Part shown: one piece after another, positions 8,386 through 16,920 of the stretch
Position numbering within the stretch: position 1 is the stretch's first letter
How the letters are laid out: every line of letters starts with the position of its first letter
From: CALEAR01 sp035301485
GTDB taxonomy: Bacteria; Pseudomonadota; Gammaproteobacteria; Pseudomonadales; Alcanivoracaceae
DNA: 62,555 nucleotides
Direction: 5' to 3'
NCBI GenBank assembly: GCA_035301485.1
Contig: DATGUF010000005.1
Location: 1-62,555 of the forward strand
Made by a program: the position numbers and the translations under genes
Notes under the pieces: generated by a model
The model's database searches: none
The model's input: only the letters and a program-made list of their open reading frames with translations
Told to the model about the DNA's origin: nothing

Positions 8386-8729
8386 ACGCTTGTGCTGTAA
8401 GGTGAAGAGAACAAGGTAGAGTGTACGCCATAGCAACGAATGTTTTTAGAACTAGTATGACAAGCCCATCAGCAATGGATGCTGTTCTAGAACCCTGATG
8501 GCATTTATGAATATGCTTGCTGACAAAAGCGCTGCCGACGTTGTTGGTGGAATCGTACACTTCTTTTATTGTATTACGCCTTTTAGGTATCTTGCTTCAC
8601 TGACAAGCTATGACGCTTTGAAGAGGTGGTGGTGACGCACTAAACGGCGTTGTTTTGTATTCAATATTGTCCATCGCTGTAGGATAAAGTGGCTTCTATG
8701 CGGCGGTTGGCGAACATAAAGGTTCTAAT
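8386..8729. other. Intergenic region between kinase-like gene and SDR gene
   Basis: 344 bases between divergent genes. It must hold both promoters. I see no convincing small gene, RNA or long palindrome; a minus-strand open frame across 8324-8560 overlaps the kinase gene and looks like noise. Confidence 0.55.
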
Positions 8730-9563
8730 ATGGCTTATTCATGGAAAAAAGGGGTTCCTAAAACGGTTTTCATTACCGGTGGTGGCAGTGGTTTAGGGCG
8801 GGAGTTTGCCAGGTTGTTGGCCAAAGAAGGGGCAAGCATTGCTATATTTAATCGCCGTTTAGCGCCAGACGTTATTCTGGAACTCGAGCAAGCGGCGCAG
8901 GACAGCAAACAACGCTTTGTGAATTATTCCGCAGATGTAGCGAATAACGCGGAGATACAAGATGCCGTCGCTCGGGCTGTGCAAGAGTTAGGGGCGCCTG
9001 ATCTCGTGATCAATTCCGCGGGCACAGCCATTGCAGCGCCTTTCGAAGAGCTTGAAGAAGCTTCTTTCAGGCAAGTGGTTGAGGTGAATTTAATGGGCTC
9101 ACGTAATGTTGCTGCAGCAGTATTGCCGCATTTATCAAAAGGGGCACATTTGGTTTTTGTGGCTTCTATCGCGGGCTTATTACCGAATTTTGCTTATGCT
9201 GCTTATTGCGCCTCTAAATATGGCACGGTGGGTTTGGCAGAGGTGCTGCGGTTAGAGTTAAAAACGAAAGGCATTGATGTAAGTGTATGTTGCCCCGCGG
9301 AGATAGATACGCCGTTAGTAAGAGAAGAGCGTAAAACGTTGCATCCAGTTTCTGGAGCGATGAAAGATTTTGTGGGTACGCTAGAAGTGGAGCCCGCTTG
9401 CCATAGCATGCTAAAGGCCATTGCTAAAAGGCACTTTGAGATAATTCCTGGCACCATGCCCAAACTCTCTGCACAGCTGCAACAACATTTGCCGGCGGTG
9501 TCACGAAAAATTAGCGACCAATTGGTAGTGCACCACATGCGCAAGTATAACGAAAACAAATAA
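8730..9563 (+). CDS. Short-chain dehydrogenase/reductase, 3-ketodihydrosphingosine-reductase-like
   Basis: This 277-residue NAD(P)-dependent oxidoreductase has a complete SDR signature: TGGGSGLG at 16-23 (cofactor), NSAG at 95-98, catalytic Ser146, Tyr159 and Lys163 (YCASK). The C-terminal segment after PAEIDTPLV, including a HFEIIPG strand and a hydrophobic PKLSAQLQQHLP helix, resembles reductases of long-chain keto-lipids such as 3-ketosphinganine reductase, suggesting a membrane-associated lipid substrate. That is inference; no sphingolipid gene is nearby. It appears monocistronic. Confidence 0.82.
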   Translation: MAYSWKKGVPKTVFITGGGSGLGREFARLLAKEGASIAIFNRRLAPDVILELEQAAQDSKQRFVNYSADVANNAEIQDAVARAVQELGAPDLVINSAGTAIAAPFEELEEASFRQVVEVNLMGSRNVAAAVLPHLSKGAHLVFVASIAGLLPNFAYAAYCASKYGTVGLAEVLRLELKTKGIDVSVCCPAEIDTPLVREERKTLHPVSGAMKDFVGTLEVEPACHSMLKAIAKRHFEIIPGTMPKLSAQLQQHLPAVSRKISDQLVVHHMRKYNENK

Positions 9564-9673
9564 ACGTTTTAATTCATAGCTTATAATTAATATATCTTTC
9601 GCCTTATCCAGTAGCTGTGGTACTGTGATTTGTGTCGGTAACAATAATAAATGATTAGTGATGGAGATATTGT

Positions 9674-10330
9674 ATGTCTTTACGTATTAATGACGTAGCC
9701 CCTAATTTCACTGCAGATTCAAACTTAGGTGAAATTAGTTTTCATGATTGGATTGGCGATAATTACGCTATTTTGTTTTCACACCCGAAAGATTTCACGC
9801 CAGTGTGCACCACAGAGTTTGGTGCCGTAGCCCGTTTGGCCCCAGAGTTTGAGAAGCGTAATACCAAAGTGATTGGTGTATCTGTAGACAGCGCTGAGGA
9901 TCATAAGAAGTGGGTGCGCGATATCGAAGCCTTTGCTGAAGTGCCTGCCAATTTCCCCATTTTGGATGACACGTCGCTAGAAATTGCGAAACTTTATAAC
10001 ATGCTTCCTGCTGAGGCGTACTTGCCAGATGGCCGTACTCCTGCAGATAGCGCCACAGTACGTAGCGTATTTATTATCGGGCCGGATAAAAAGATTCGCC
10101 TCACCATGACATACCCTATGTCTGTAGGCCGTAACTTTGCTGAAATTTTGCGTGCCTTGGATGCTGTTCAAGCTACAGATGGTGTGCCTTTAGCTACACC
10201 TGCAGATTGGGTGCCTGGTGAAGATGTGATTGTCGGTTTAGCCCTAGATGACCAACAGGCGACAGAAAAATATGGTGAGTTAGATATTCGTTTACCATAC
10301 CTTCGTTTTGCCAAAGATCCTAAAGCGTAA
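9674..10330 (+). CDS. Peroxiredoxin, 1-Cys Prx6 type
   Basis: This 218-residue peroxiredoxin reduces peroxides at Cys45 in the motif DFTPVCTTE. The length and C-terminal extension (TPADWVPGEDVIV, then LPYLRFAKDP) are typical of the Prx6 group, which often uses a single cysteine; I see no second conserved resolving cysteine. GTCTLRI-type N-terminus and LLAFPSDFTPVC-like strand order are conserved. ATGGAGATATTGT gives a good ribosome site. It ends in a strong terminator at 10354-10384. Confidence 0.92.
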   Translation: MSLRINDVAPNFTADSNLGEISFHDWIGDNYAILFSHPKDFTPVCTTEFGAVARLAPEFEKRNTKVIGVSVDSAEDHKKWVRDIEAFAEVPANFPILDDTSLEIAKLYNMLPAEAYLPDGRTPADSATVRSVFIIGPDKKIRLTMTYPMSVGRNFAEILRALDAVQATDGVPLATPADWVPGEDVIVGLALDDQQATEKYGELDIRLPYLRFAKDPKA

Positions 10331-10353
10331 TACTAACAAACGCTAAAGGTAGC

Positions 10354-10384
10354 AAAAGCCCCAAATTTTTTTGGGGTTTTTTTT
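10354..10384 (+). terminator. Terminator of the peroxiredoxin gene
   Basis: A stem of GC pairs (359-365 with 370-376 plus flanking A/T) closes a 4-base loop and is followed by eight T residues. It lies between convergent genes, 24 bases after the stop. Confidence 0.88.
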
Positions 10385-10391
10385 GTGCTAA

Positions 10392-11600
10392 TTAGCCTGG
10401 TTTGTTATCTGCCCGTGGCACCCACAGTGTTTTACTGTAAAAGAGGAGAAACCAGAGGAACGCGAGCATGCCGAGACCCATGCTTGCTTGATAGAGCATT
10501 AGCGCCGCTTTCGGCGCAATGAGCATGCCCACACCACGCAAGAGGCCTGCGCTGAAAAGTGCAATGAGCACTAGGTTTTTGCCTGGCAAGCCTCTAATAA
10601 TGCGGCCTGTGTGGCCCAAGCTAACACGCGCCATCATGGTTAAAATAATGGCCATCATACCGCCCACACTGATGGTGTGTAAGGCGGGGTCGATGCGGAA
10701 CCAACCTAGTTCTGCCAGAGCCCACAAGGCCGCTCCAACAATGACAAATAAGTAACTGGTGTGCAGGCCCCAAATCATGGGTTCTTTAAAGCAGCGTTGT
10801 GGCTGCCAGCTTAGATAGCGCAGTAGGTTAAGCACCACTAAAGCGGCTAAGGGTATCACCACTAACCAAGCGGAAAATGCGATGCTAACCGCGCGTAAAC
10901 CGTAAAGCACACAAACGAATAGGGCAGCCCCTATGGTGAGGCGTTCACGCCATACAGGCATGGGTTGGATGGCAAAGCGCATGGCGTTAGCGGTAAACAT
11001 GGGTAGCACACGGCCACCAATAACAATAATAAGTGTGGTAATAAGCCACATAGCCATGTAAGCGCTATTGATGGTCATGGTGTAGTTGCCACTTATTTTA
11101 CCCCAGTGCATGCCTATATTAGCCAGTGTGAGGAGCGCTAAAACGGGCACGAAGATGAGATTGCGCCACCGTTTAGCGCGTATCACATAAGAAGCCATCG
11201 CTATGGCCACCATAGGAAGAAAAGCCACATCAATAGCCATTAACCAACCTGCGTTAAGCCCGCTAGGAAAAGCGAGCAAAAAGCGCCCAGCTAGCCACAG
11301 TAATACCAGTAGCCACAGGCGAACGCTTTTAACGCTGGGAATGCCTGTCCAGTTTTGTACCGCGGTGAGTAAAAAACCAGTGACAATGGCGATGGCAAAA
11401 CCAAATATCATTTCGTGCTGATGCCACCACAGCATGCCGCCATCGGGTTGGAAAGGTGGTTTGCCTGCCCAAAATAACGACCAAGCCAACAACGCCAACA
11501 CGATAAAAACGCTGCCGAACCAAAAAAACGGCCGAAAGGCGAGGCCTGTTTTTAGCACAGATGGTGGGTGCTCTGATTTACTCTGATGTATGTTTATCAT
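10392..11600 (-). CDS. nnrS: NnrS family heme- and copper-containing membrane protein
   Basis: This 402-residue polytopic membrane protein (about twelve hydrophobic segments) carries the NnrS hallmarks FRPFFWFGSV near the N-terminus, WWHQHEMIFGFAIAIVTGFLLTAVQNWTG, and GGRVLPMFTANA. NnrS proteins relieve nitric oxide stress in denitrifying and non-denitrifying bacteria; the histidines in WHQHE and the C-terminal HTISVGGMMA/SLGHTGR are likely metal ligands. CAGGAGCTGTC precedes the ATG. No nor or nir genes lie in the window. An imperfect FNR/DNR-like dyad lies about 90 bp upstream (11688-11705). Confidence 0.93.
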   Translation of the reverse strand: MINIHQSKSEHPPSVLKTGLAFRPFFWFGSVFIVLALLAWSLFWAGKPPFQPDGGMLWWHQHEMIFGFAIAIVTGFLLTAVQNWTGIPSVKSVRLWLLVLLWLAGRFLLAFPSGLNAGWLMAIDVAFLPMVAIAMASYVIRAKRWRNLIFVPVLALLTLANIGMHWGKISGNYTMTINSAYMAMWLITTLIIVIGGRVLPMFTANAMRFAIQPMPVWRERLTIGAALFVCVLYGLRAVSIAFSAWLVVIPLAALVVLNLLRYLSWQPQRCFKEPMIWGLHTSYLFVIVGAALWALAELGWFRIDPALHTISVGGMMAIILTMMARVSLGHTGRIIRGLPGKNLVLIALFSAGLLRGVGMLIAPKAALMLYQASMGLGMLAFLWFLLFYSKTLWVPRADNKPG

Positions 11601-11687
11601 GACAGCTCCTGCTGAATATGTTACAGCGTTAAATGAATGCTAGGTGTAAATACGGCTATCATTCTGGCATGGTTATGGAGGTAATAG

Positions 11688-11705
11688 CCTTAAATAAAAT
11701 CAAGG
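11688..11705. promoter_or_regulatory. Weak FNR/DNR-like dyad between nnrS and the exported-protein gene
   Basis: CCTTAAATAAAATCAAGG matches TTGAT-N4-ATCAA fully in the right half-site and 3 of 5 in the left, with symmetric CC/GG flanks. It sits about 90 bp before nnrS and 70 bp before the divergent gene. NO-responsive control by a CRP/FNR-type regulator is plausible but unproven. Confidence 0.3.
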
Positions 11706-11773
11706 AATAATAATGTTGGTTTTATGCGCTATGTACAGCATGTTTAGGGCAATAATAATAATGGAGAAAAGAG

Positions 11774-12340
11774 ATGAATAAACAGTTTCAAGGGTTTGTT
11801 TTAGCAGTAATTTTAGCTTTATTTGCTAGTGTGGGCTTCGCCGCGCCACTTACAGACCAGCAAGTAAAAGGGTTTATTTCAACCTTAGAAGAATTTGCTG
11901 ATATGGAAGAAAATAATGAGGAATTTGAAGATTGGTTAGATGCGAGTGAGCAGCATAGTGAGGATGATGTGCAATTGAGTATGGTGGATATGCTCGAGCA
12001 ATTTAAGCATCACCCATTTAATCGTAAAATGGAAACTGTAGTACAGCGACACGGATTTAAAAACCTGCATGAATGGGCGCAGGTAGGGGATCGCATCAAC
12101 GCCGCGTTTATGCACCATGCAATGGGTGGTATGGCTGAACTTGAAGAGCAGTTTAAGCAAATGCAAAGAGAGTTAGCTAATGCGCCTGATCTTACCCCAG
12201 AACAAAAAGAAGCGATGCTTAGCATGGCCTCAGGTGGCATGCAGATGATTAGTGAGTTTGGTGAGAAGGCCTCTCCTGAAGATGTTGAAACAGTTGGCCG
12301 TCATTTAGAGGAACTGCAGCGCGTTTACGATGGAGACTAA
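11774..12340 (+). CDS. Small exported helical protein, function unknown
   Basis: I do not recognise a named family. The 188-residue product has a clear signal peptide (MNKQFQGFVLAVILALFASVGFA in order, cleavage near residue 23) and then a mature part predicted to be almost all alpha-helical, rich in Glu, Gln and Met, with an acidic segment early (EEFADMEENNEEFEDW). Mature-region cysteines are absent. Similar Glu-rich exported proteins occur in marine gammaproteobacteria. GGAGAAAAGAG is an excellent ribosome site. The gene is divergent from nnrS and ends in a hairpin terminator. Confidence 0.75.
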   Translation: MNKQFQGFVLAVILALFASVGFAAPLTDQQVKGFISTLEEFADMEENNEEFEDWLDASEQHSEDDVQLSMVDMLEQFKHHPFNRKMETVVQRHGFKNLHEWAQVGDRINAAFMHHAMGGMAELEEQFKQMQRELANAPDLTPEQKEAMLSMASGGMQMISEFGEKASPEDVETVGRHLEELQRVYDGD

Positions 12341-12351
12341 ACCCTGCATGA

Positions 12352-12376
12352 AAGCCGTGCCTAGTGGCACGGCTTG
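12352..12376. terminator. Bidirectional hairpin terminator
   Basis: A perfect 10-bp stem (12352-12361 with 12366-12375) and 4-base loop lies between the convergent exported-protein and 5'-nucleotidase genes, whose stops are 11 bases before it and at 12377 respectively. Confidence 0.75.
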
Positions 12377-13303
12377 TTATTTGTTCGAAATACCAAATGG
12401 CACATGCACCATGGGAATGTTGCTTGCAGACGAAGAGCGAAGGTGATGGCGTTGGTCGTCGAAAAACAAATGGGGTTGTAATACGTTTAGCACTCGTGCT
12501 TTTTCCATGCCGCCTAAGAAGAAGGCCTCGTCTAAGGTGACGCCCCAACTTTTTAACGTAGTGATAACCCGTTCGTGCGCAGGAGCATTGCGTGCCGTAA
12601 CAATCGCTACACGAATCACTTTTATGTAATCTGGATCTTTATTAGCTTTTACCGCTTCTAAGGTTTGCAAGTGGGCAAGCCCACGAAACAAATCTGCCAA
12701 AGGGCCTGGGTTGTGAGGTATATCGCGTTTCGCTTGTTCGTGCGCTTGGAACTCAGGTAAATCATTCGTTTTATAAACTGTCTCAGCCTCGTCATCGGCA
12801 ACCACACCATCAAAGTCAAAAGCCACCCTGAGCTCATAATCTTCCACAATATCTTCCGCCATGCTAGGTAGTACCACACCCGCAGGCAGCCCATCATCAA
12901 TTGCACTGCGCACATCGTTTTCGTTGGCACTTAAAAATAGTGAGGCATTAAATGCAGCTAAATAAGAGTGGGGCGATGAACCGCCCATAAAAGCAGCACG
13001 TGTGATGTCTAGACCGTAATGTTCAATGGAGCGAAAAATGCGCAACCCTGTTTCGGGTGAATTACGCGAAAGCAGCACTACTTCTACCGGTTGTTCTTTT
13101 TTAAACGCCTCATTAATGTGCAAAAAGCGACGAATAAAAGAAAAAGCTACTCCGTGAGGAAAAGGTACATCTAAGTGTTCTTCTTGGTGGCGGCGATATT
13201 CTTCCATGCCTGCTTGTACAAAAACGTGATGAGAATCCGATAAATCAAACAAAGCGCTTGAGGATACAGCAATGACTAGTTTGTCTTGAATGGGATAGCT
13301 CAT
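12377..13303 (-). CDS. 5'-nucleotidase, cytosolic NT5C1/PF06189 type
   Basis: This protein of about 308 residues belongs to the cytosolic 5'-nucleotidase family that dephosphorylates nucleoside monophosphates (AMP/IMP in animal relatives). Conserved features are VAVSSSALFDL at the N-terminus, the LLSRNSPETGLRIFRSI strand-helix, SANENDVRSAIDDGLPAGVV, and a HAD-type AFDFDGVVADDEAE motif. FLGGMEKARVL and FFDDQRHH near the end complete the HAD core. Start 13303 was chosen for the AAGGAAGG ribosome site ten bases upstream; a longer frame to 13366 lacks one. It is monocistronic and divergent from the acyl-CoA synthetase. Confidence 0.88.
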   Translation of the reverse strand: MSYPIQDKLVIAVSSSALFDLSDSHHVFVQAGMEEYRRHQEEHLDVPFPHGVAFSFIRRFLHINEAFKKEQPVEVVLLSRNSPETGLRIFRSIEHYGLDITRAAFMGGSSPHSYLAAFNASLFLSANENDVRSAIDDGLPAGVVLPSMAEDIVEDYELRVAFDFDGVVADDEAETVYKTNDLPEFQAHEQAKRDIPHNPGPLADLFRGLAHLQTLEAVKANKDPDYIKVIRVAIVTARNAPAHERVITTLKSWGVTLDEAFFLGGMEKARVLNVLQPHLFFDDQRHHLRSSSASNIPMVHVPFGISNK

Positions 13304-13507
13304 AGGGCCTGCCTTCCTTGGGGTAATGAAAATTCGATGATGCAAAATAGCGTTATCACGGTGCACATTTTAAGTATAAAAACCTAGTATTAGAAAATAT
13401 GTTCAATTTTGAGACATGTTTTGGTCTTTTTTTAACATTGTGGTTCAAGCCGTGAATGAGGGATAGTGTATAGCTATGAAAATGCCTCGCGCTTTTCTGT
13501 CTAAGAT

Positions 13508-13519
13508 TACGTAAACGTA
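13508..13519. promoter_or_regulatory. Short palindrome upstream of acyl-CoA synthetase
   Basis: TACGTAAACGTA (arms TACGT and ACGTA around AA) lies 40 bp before the synthetase start, nested within weaker gtct/agac symmetry (13499-13525). Position fits an operator; no named regulator motif is matched. Confidence 0.3.
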
Positions 13520-13559
13520 GCAGACAAAAGCATTACATAACAATAATTAAGGAGATGCT

Positions 13560-15128
13560 ATGCAAAGTTCACACCTCGTGGCACCTGAACGTTATAACAT
13601 GGTGCAAGAAATTGAGAAGTTCGCCCAAGAGCCGGATAAATTAGCCCTTATTTGGGAAAATGAAGCGGGCGATACTAAAGAGCTGACCTACCAAGAGCTT
13701 CTTCAGGGCACCAACCAAATAGCTAACGTACTCAAAGAGCATGGCCTTAAAAAAGGCGATCCTGTTCTCGTGATGGTGCCGCGCCTAGTAGAGGCGTATC
13801 AAATTTACCTAGCAGCATTAAAACTAGGTTTGGTTATTACGCCCAGCTCGGAGCAACTACGAGCGAGTGATATAGCCTATCGCATTAACCACGGTGGCTC
13901 CCGAGCAGTGATCGTATATGAACCGTACGCAGATACATTTGATCAAGTGGATGAGGTAGCTGCGCTGCAAAAATTTGTAGTGGGCGGTTCTAAACCTGGT
14001 TGGTTAGACTTAGGTGCTTTGAGCAAGGCAGCGAGCACAGAATGTGCCATGGAAGACACGAGCCGCGATGACATGGCTTTTCTTTCTTACACCTCAGGCA
14101 CCACAGGTAACCCCAAGGGTGTTGTGCATACCCATGGTTGGGCGTTTGCGCATTTGCAATTGGCGGGCCAAAACTGGCTAGGCATTAAAGAAGGCGACCG
14201 CGTGTGGGCCACCGCGGGCCCAGGTTGGCAAAAGTGGGTATGGAGCCCCTTTATGGCCACTTTAGGGCTAGGTGCTACCGGGTTCTCCTATTACGGCAAG
14301 TTTGAGCCAGAGCGTTATTTGCAAAACTTAGAAAAGCACAACATTAATGTGCTGTGCTGTACACCCACTGAGTATCGTTTGATTTCAATTTTAGACAACC
14401 TTGATCAGTTTGATCTGAGCGCCTTGCGCAGCGCCGTATCGGCGGGTGAACCCTTAAACCGTGAGGTGATTGATACCTTCAAAGACACGTTTAACATCAC
14501 TGTGCGTGATGGTTATGGACAAACTGAAAACACGCTAATAGTAGGTGTGAAAGAGGGTATGGAAGTGCGCCCCGGCTCCATGGGTAAGCCCACCATGGAA
14601 GGCTTTATCGACATTGTGGATGACGAAGGTAAGCCTGTGGCTGCGGGCGAAGTGGGTGATATTGCAGTGCGTAGAGATACCCCTGCCTTGTTTAAGGAAT
14701 ACTACAAAGACTCTGAGCGTACAGAGCTTCAGTATCGTGGTGATTATTACATCACTGGCGACCGCGCCATGAAAGACGAAGATGGCTATTTTTGGTTTGA
14801 AGGCCGTTCGGACGATATTATTGTGAGCTCTGGGTATACCATTGGGCCTTTTGAGGTGGAAGATGCTCTGCTTAAGCACCCTGCTGTGCAAGAGTGCGCA
14901 GTGGTGGCAAGCCCAGATAAAATTCGTGGCAATGTCGTGAAGGCGTTTATTATTTTGCGCGATAAAGCGCTGAAACCCACTGAGGAGTTAGTGAAAGAAA
15001 TTCAGGATCACGTGAAAACCCTAACCGCTCCCTACAAATATCCGCGCCTAGTGGAGTTTGTGGAAACATTGCCGAAAACCATTTCGGGCAAAATACGACG
15101 CGTGGAGCTGCGTGATCAAGATAAATAG
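13560..15128 (+). CDS. AMP-forming acyl-CoA synthetase (MbcS / medium-chain type)
   Basis: This 522-residue adenylate-forming enzyme activates a carboxylic acid to its CoA thioester. The ATP-binding loop is YTSGTTGNPKGVVHTH, with DGYGQTEN (A5 region), YYITGDRAMKDEDGYFWFEGR (A7-A8 hinge) and the C-terminal Lys in PKTISGKIRRVELR (A10). Length and the WQKWVWSPFMATLGLGAT stretch resemble medium-chain and branched-chain acyl-CoA synthetases of the MbcS/YtcI group rather than FadD or acetyl-CoA synthetase. AAGGAG lies 5 bases upstream of the ATG. The exact substrate is inferred; context points to short or branched chains. Confidence 0.88.
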   Translation: MQSSHLVAPERYNMVQEIEKFAQEPDKLALIWENEAGDTKELTYQELLQGTNQIANVLKEHGLKKGDPVLVMVPRLVEAYQIYLAALKLGLVITPSSEQLRASDIAYRINHGGSRAVIVYEPYADTFDQVDEVAALQKFVVGGSKPGWLDLGALSKAASTECAMEDTSRDDMAFLSYTSGTTGNPKGVVHTHGWAFAHLQLAGQNWLGIKEGDRVWATAGPGWQKWVWSPFMATLGLGATGFSYYGKFEPERYLQNLEKHNINVLCCTPTEYRLISILDNLDQFDLSALRSAVSAGEPLNREVIDTFKDTFNITVRDGYGQTENTLIVGVKEGMEVRPGSMGKPTMEGFIDIVDDEGKPVAAGEVGDIAVRRDTPALFKEYYKDSERTELQYRGDYYITGDRAMKDEDGYFWFEGRSDDIIVSSGYTIGPFEVEDALLKHPAVQECAVVASPDKIRGNVVKAFIILRDKALKPTEELVKEIQDHVKTLTAPYKYPRLVEFVETLPKTISGKIRRVELRDQDK

Positions 15129-15146
15129 TAGCGTTTAGATGCATTC

Positions 15147-15176
15147 AGAAGGGAGCTTAGGCTCCCTTCTTAGTTT
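15147..15176 (+). terminator. Terminator between acyl-CoA synthetase and umuC
   Basis: A perfect 10-bp stem (15147-15156 with 15161-15170) and 4-base loop is followed by TAGTTT, 18 bases after the synthetase stop. The umuC stop lies within its 3' edge, so it may serve both convergent units. Confidence 0.75.
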
Positions 15177-16436
15177 AACGGCAATGTACGCGCCATAATT
15201 GCTCCCACTGTGTGGTGTAACTAGGGCTCTTGAAACGTTGGCGCATGGCCCAAGGTGCGTGTTGTGGTACGCGCGCCGTGCGTAATGTGCCACGCCCCCA
15301 GCGTTGATTAATGGTATCTAGGGTTTGCATCAGTTGTTGTGAAGCTGCACTTTGTTCAGCTGCAAATAAATCCCTATTTTGCCCGCAGCGTTCATGTAAT
15401 TCAGCCAAGGTGATGGCTGCTTTGATGTAGCGTTGGCCCTCACGCCAACACTCCTTCAGCGCCTGAAGTGCCCCTTGTGCTAAATCACGAGTGTCATCGG
15501 TGCTGTATAGCAGTTGAGCATAGGCACTGCGTTGCTGAGGCGTTTGGCTTGTCGCAATAGTGAGAGACACACCTATCATGCGGCATACAGAGCCCTGTGC
15601 GCGTAAACGTTCAGCGGCGGTTTCCGTGTAATTCACCACAGCTTCTTGCACTGCACTGAAAGTGGTTTGGCGGCTGCTAAAGGTGCGGCTACTCATAATA
15701 GTACGCCGTGGCTCTACGGTGTTGTCGAGCGTTAAACAAGGCTTACCCAGTAACTCGCTTTGCGTATGACGAAGCGTAATAGAGAAATGCTGGCGCACCC
15801 ACTGTGGGTCTAATTGGGTAAACTCCCATGCAGTGTTTACACGGTGAAGGCGTAAACGTTGGCCAATGCGGCGGCCAATGCCCCAGATATCCTCTATGTC
15901 AGTGTTTTTTAAAATGGGTAGCCACTGTTCAGGTTCGGCTAACATTACTACGCCAGCAGTGTGGGAATGGAAACGTTTAGCCACATGATTAGCTAGCTTC
16001 GCTAGTGTTTTAGTGGGGGCGATGCCGATACAGGTGGGCAGGCCAGTATTTTGGCTGACCGCTTTTTGTGCTTTGCGTGCCACTTGTTCAGCTTGTGTGG
16101 CCTCGCTATGCATAAAAGCAAAGGCTTCATCGATGGAATAAACCTCTAAATGCTGAAAGTAAGCGGCTAAGGTACCCATCATGCGCTCGCTCATGTCGGC
16201 GTACAGAGGATAGTTGCTGCTAAAGGCTTGGATGCCGTGGCGGGCTAAAATAGGTTTTGCTTGAAAATAGGGCATAGCCATTTTCACAAAAGGTTTTGCT
16301 TCACTGCTGCGCGCCACAATGCAGCCATCATTGTTAGAGAGCACCACAATAGGGGTGTGGGCTAAACCGGCCTAAATAAGCGTTCGCAATTAGCGTAAAA
16401 ACTATCGCCGTCGATGAGGGCATACCAGTTATTCAT
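15175..16436 (-). pseudogene. umuC: UmuC, error-prone DNA polymerase V subunit, frameshifted near the N-terminus
   Basis: Reading from the ATG at 16436 (overlapping the umuD stop) gives the UmuC N-terminus with catalytic Asp9 in YALIDGDSFYANCERLFRP, then a stop at once. From 16347 another frame gives the rest of UmuC, starting VVLSNNDGCIVARS and including SIDEAF, the GIG helix-hairpin-helix region and the family C-terminus. The two frames join if one base is restored at about 16365-16368 (GT to GAT), recreating RPDLAHTPIVVLSNN, the usual family wording. Without it only a headless 390-residue frame with a GTG start remains. The rest is intact, so the lesion is recent or a sequence error. The gene would be about 420 residues, as in E. 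coli. Confidence 0.88.
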
Positions 16437-16851
16437 CATGTTGGCGTAGGCTATAACGCACTACTCCCCAGATATTGAGCGCTTCTTCCTCTTCCACCAT
16501 AACGGGCGGGAAATCGGGATGAGCTGAATGCAAAGCCCAGTAGCGACCGTGCCGGCGTAGTTGCTTCACTAAGGGTTCGCCATGTAATGCAGCCACAACA
16601 ATGTTGCCTGCTTGCGCAGTTTTGCTTTTATCCACCACCAACAGGTCGCCATCGTAAATAGCAAGCCCTTCCATGCTATGGCCTTCTGCACGAACAAGGT
16701 AAATGTGGGGGGCGTGTAACCCTAAGAGTTCATCTAGGGAGAGGCGTTTTTCCACATGATCTTGCGCGGGGCTAGGGAAGCCGCACGCAACGCGGTGGCT
16801 GTAGAGAGGGTGGCGTGCCGTGGCAGGGCGCAATAGAGATAAAATATGCAT
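16429..16851 (-). CDS. umuD: UmuD, DNA polymerase V accessory protein
   Basis: This 140-residue LexA-like protein is processed to the active UmuD' when RecA filaments form. The cleavage site is Cys23-Gly24 in VACGFPSPAQD, and the self-cleavage dyad is Ser59 (EGHSMEG) and Lys96 (EPLVKQL). Length matches E. coli UmuD (139). Its stop overlaps the umuC start, so the two are translationally coupled. A LexA box and promoter lie directly upstream (16865-16912). Confidence 0.96.
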   Translation of the reverse strand: MHILSLLRPATARHPLYSHRVACGFPSPAQDHVEKRLSLDELLGLHAPHIYLVRAEGHSMEGLAIYDGDLLVVDKSKTAQAGNIVVAALHGEPLVKQLRRHGRYWALHSAHPDFPPVMVEEEEALNIWGVVRYSLRQHDE

Positions 16852-16864
16852 AGTCGCTCACCAG

Positions 16865-16884
16865 TACTGTTTATTTGTACAGTA
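16865..16884 (-). promoter_or_regulatory. LexA box (SOS operator) of umuDC
   Basis: CTGT-N8-ACAG with symmetric TA flanks (TACTGT ... ACAGTA), 14 bases before the umuD ATG. This is the standard gammaproteobacterial LexA operator and nearly perfect. Confidence 0.93.
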
Positions 16885-16912
16885 TGGTAAGCGAGTAAGC
16901 AGATAGAGGCAA
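16884..16912 (-). promoter_or_regulatory. Candidate sigma-70 promoter of umuDC
   Basis: On the minus strand TTGCCT (16907-16912) and TACCAT (16884-16889) are separated by 17 bases, and the LexA box begins at the last base of the -10. Bound LexA would cover the transcription start. Confidence 0.6.
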
Positions 16913-16920
16913 GAACAGAA

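Noticed and set aside
16355..16436. Programmed ribosomal frameshift in umuC
   Set aside because: No slippery heptamer or following structure was seen, and UmuC is not known to need one; a mutation or sequence error is simpler.
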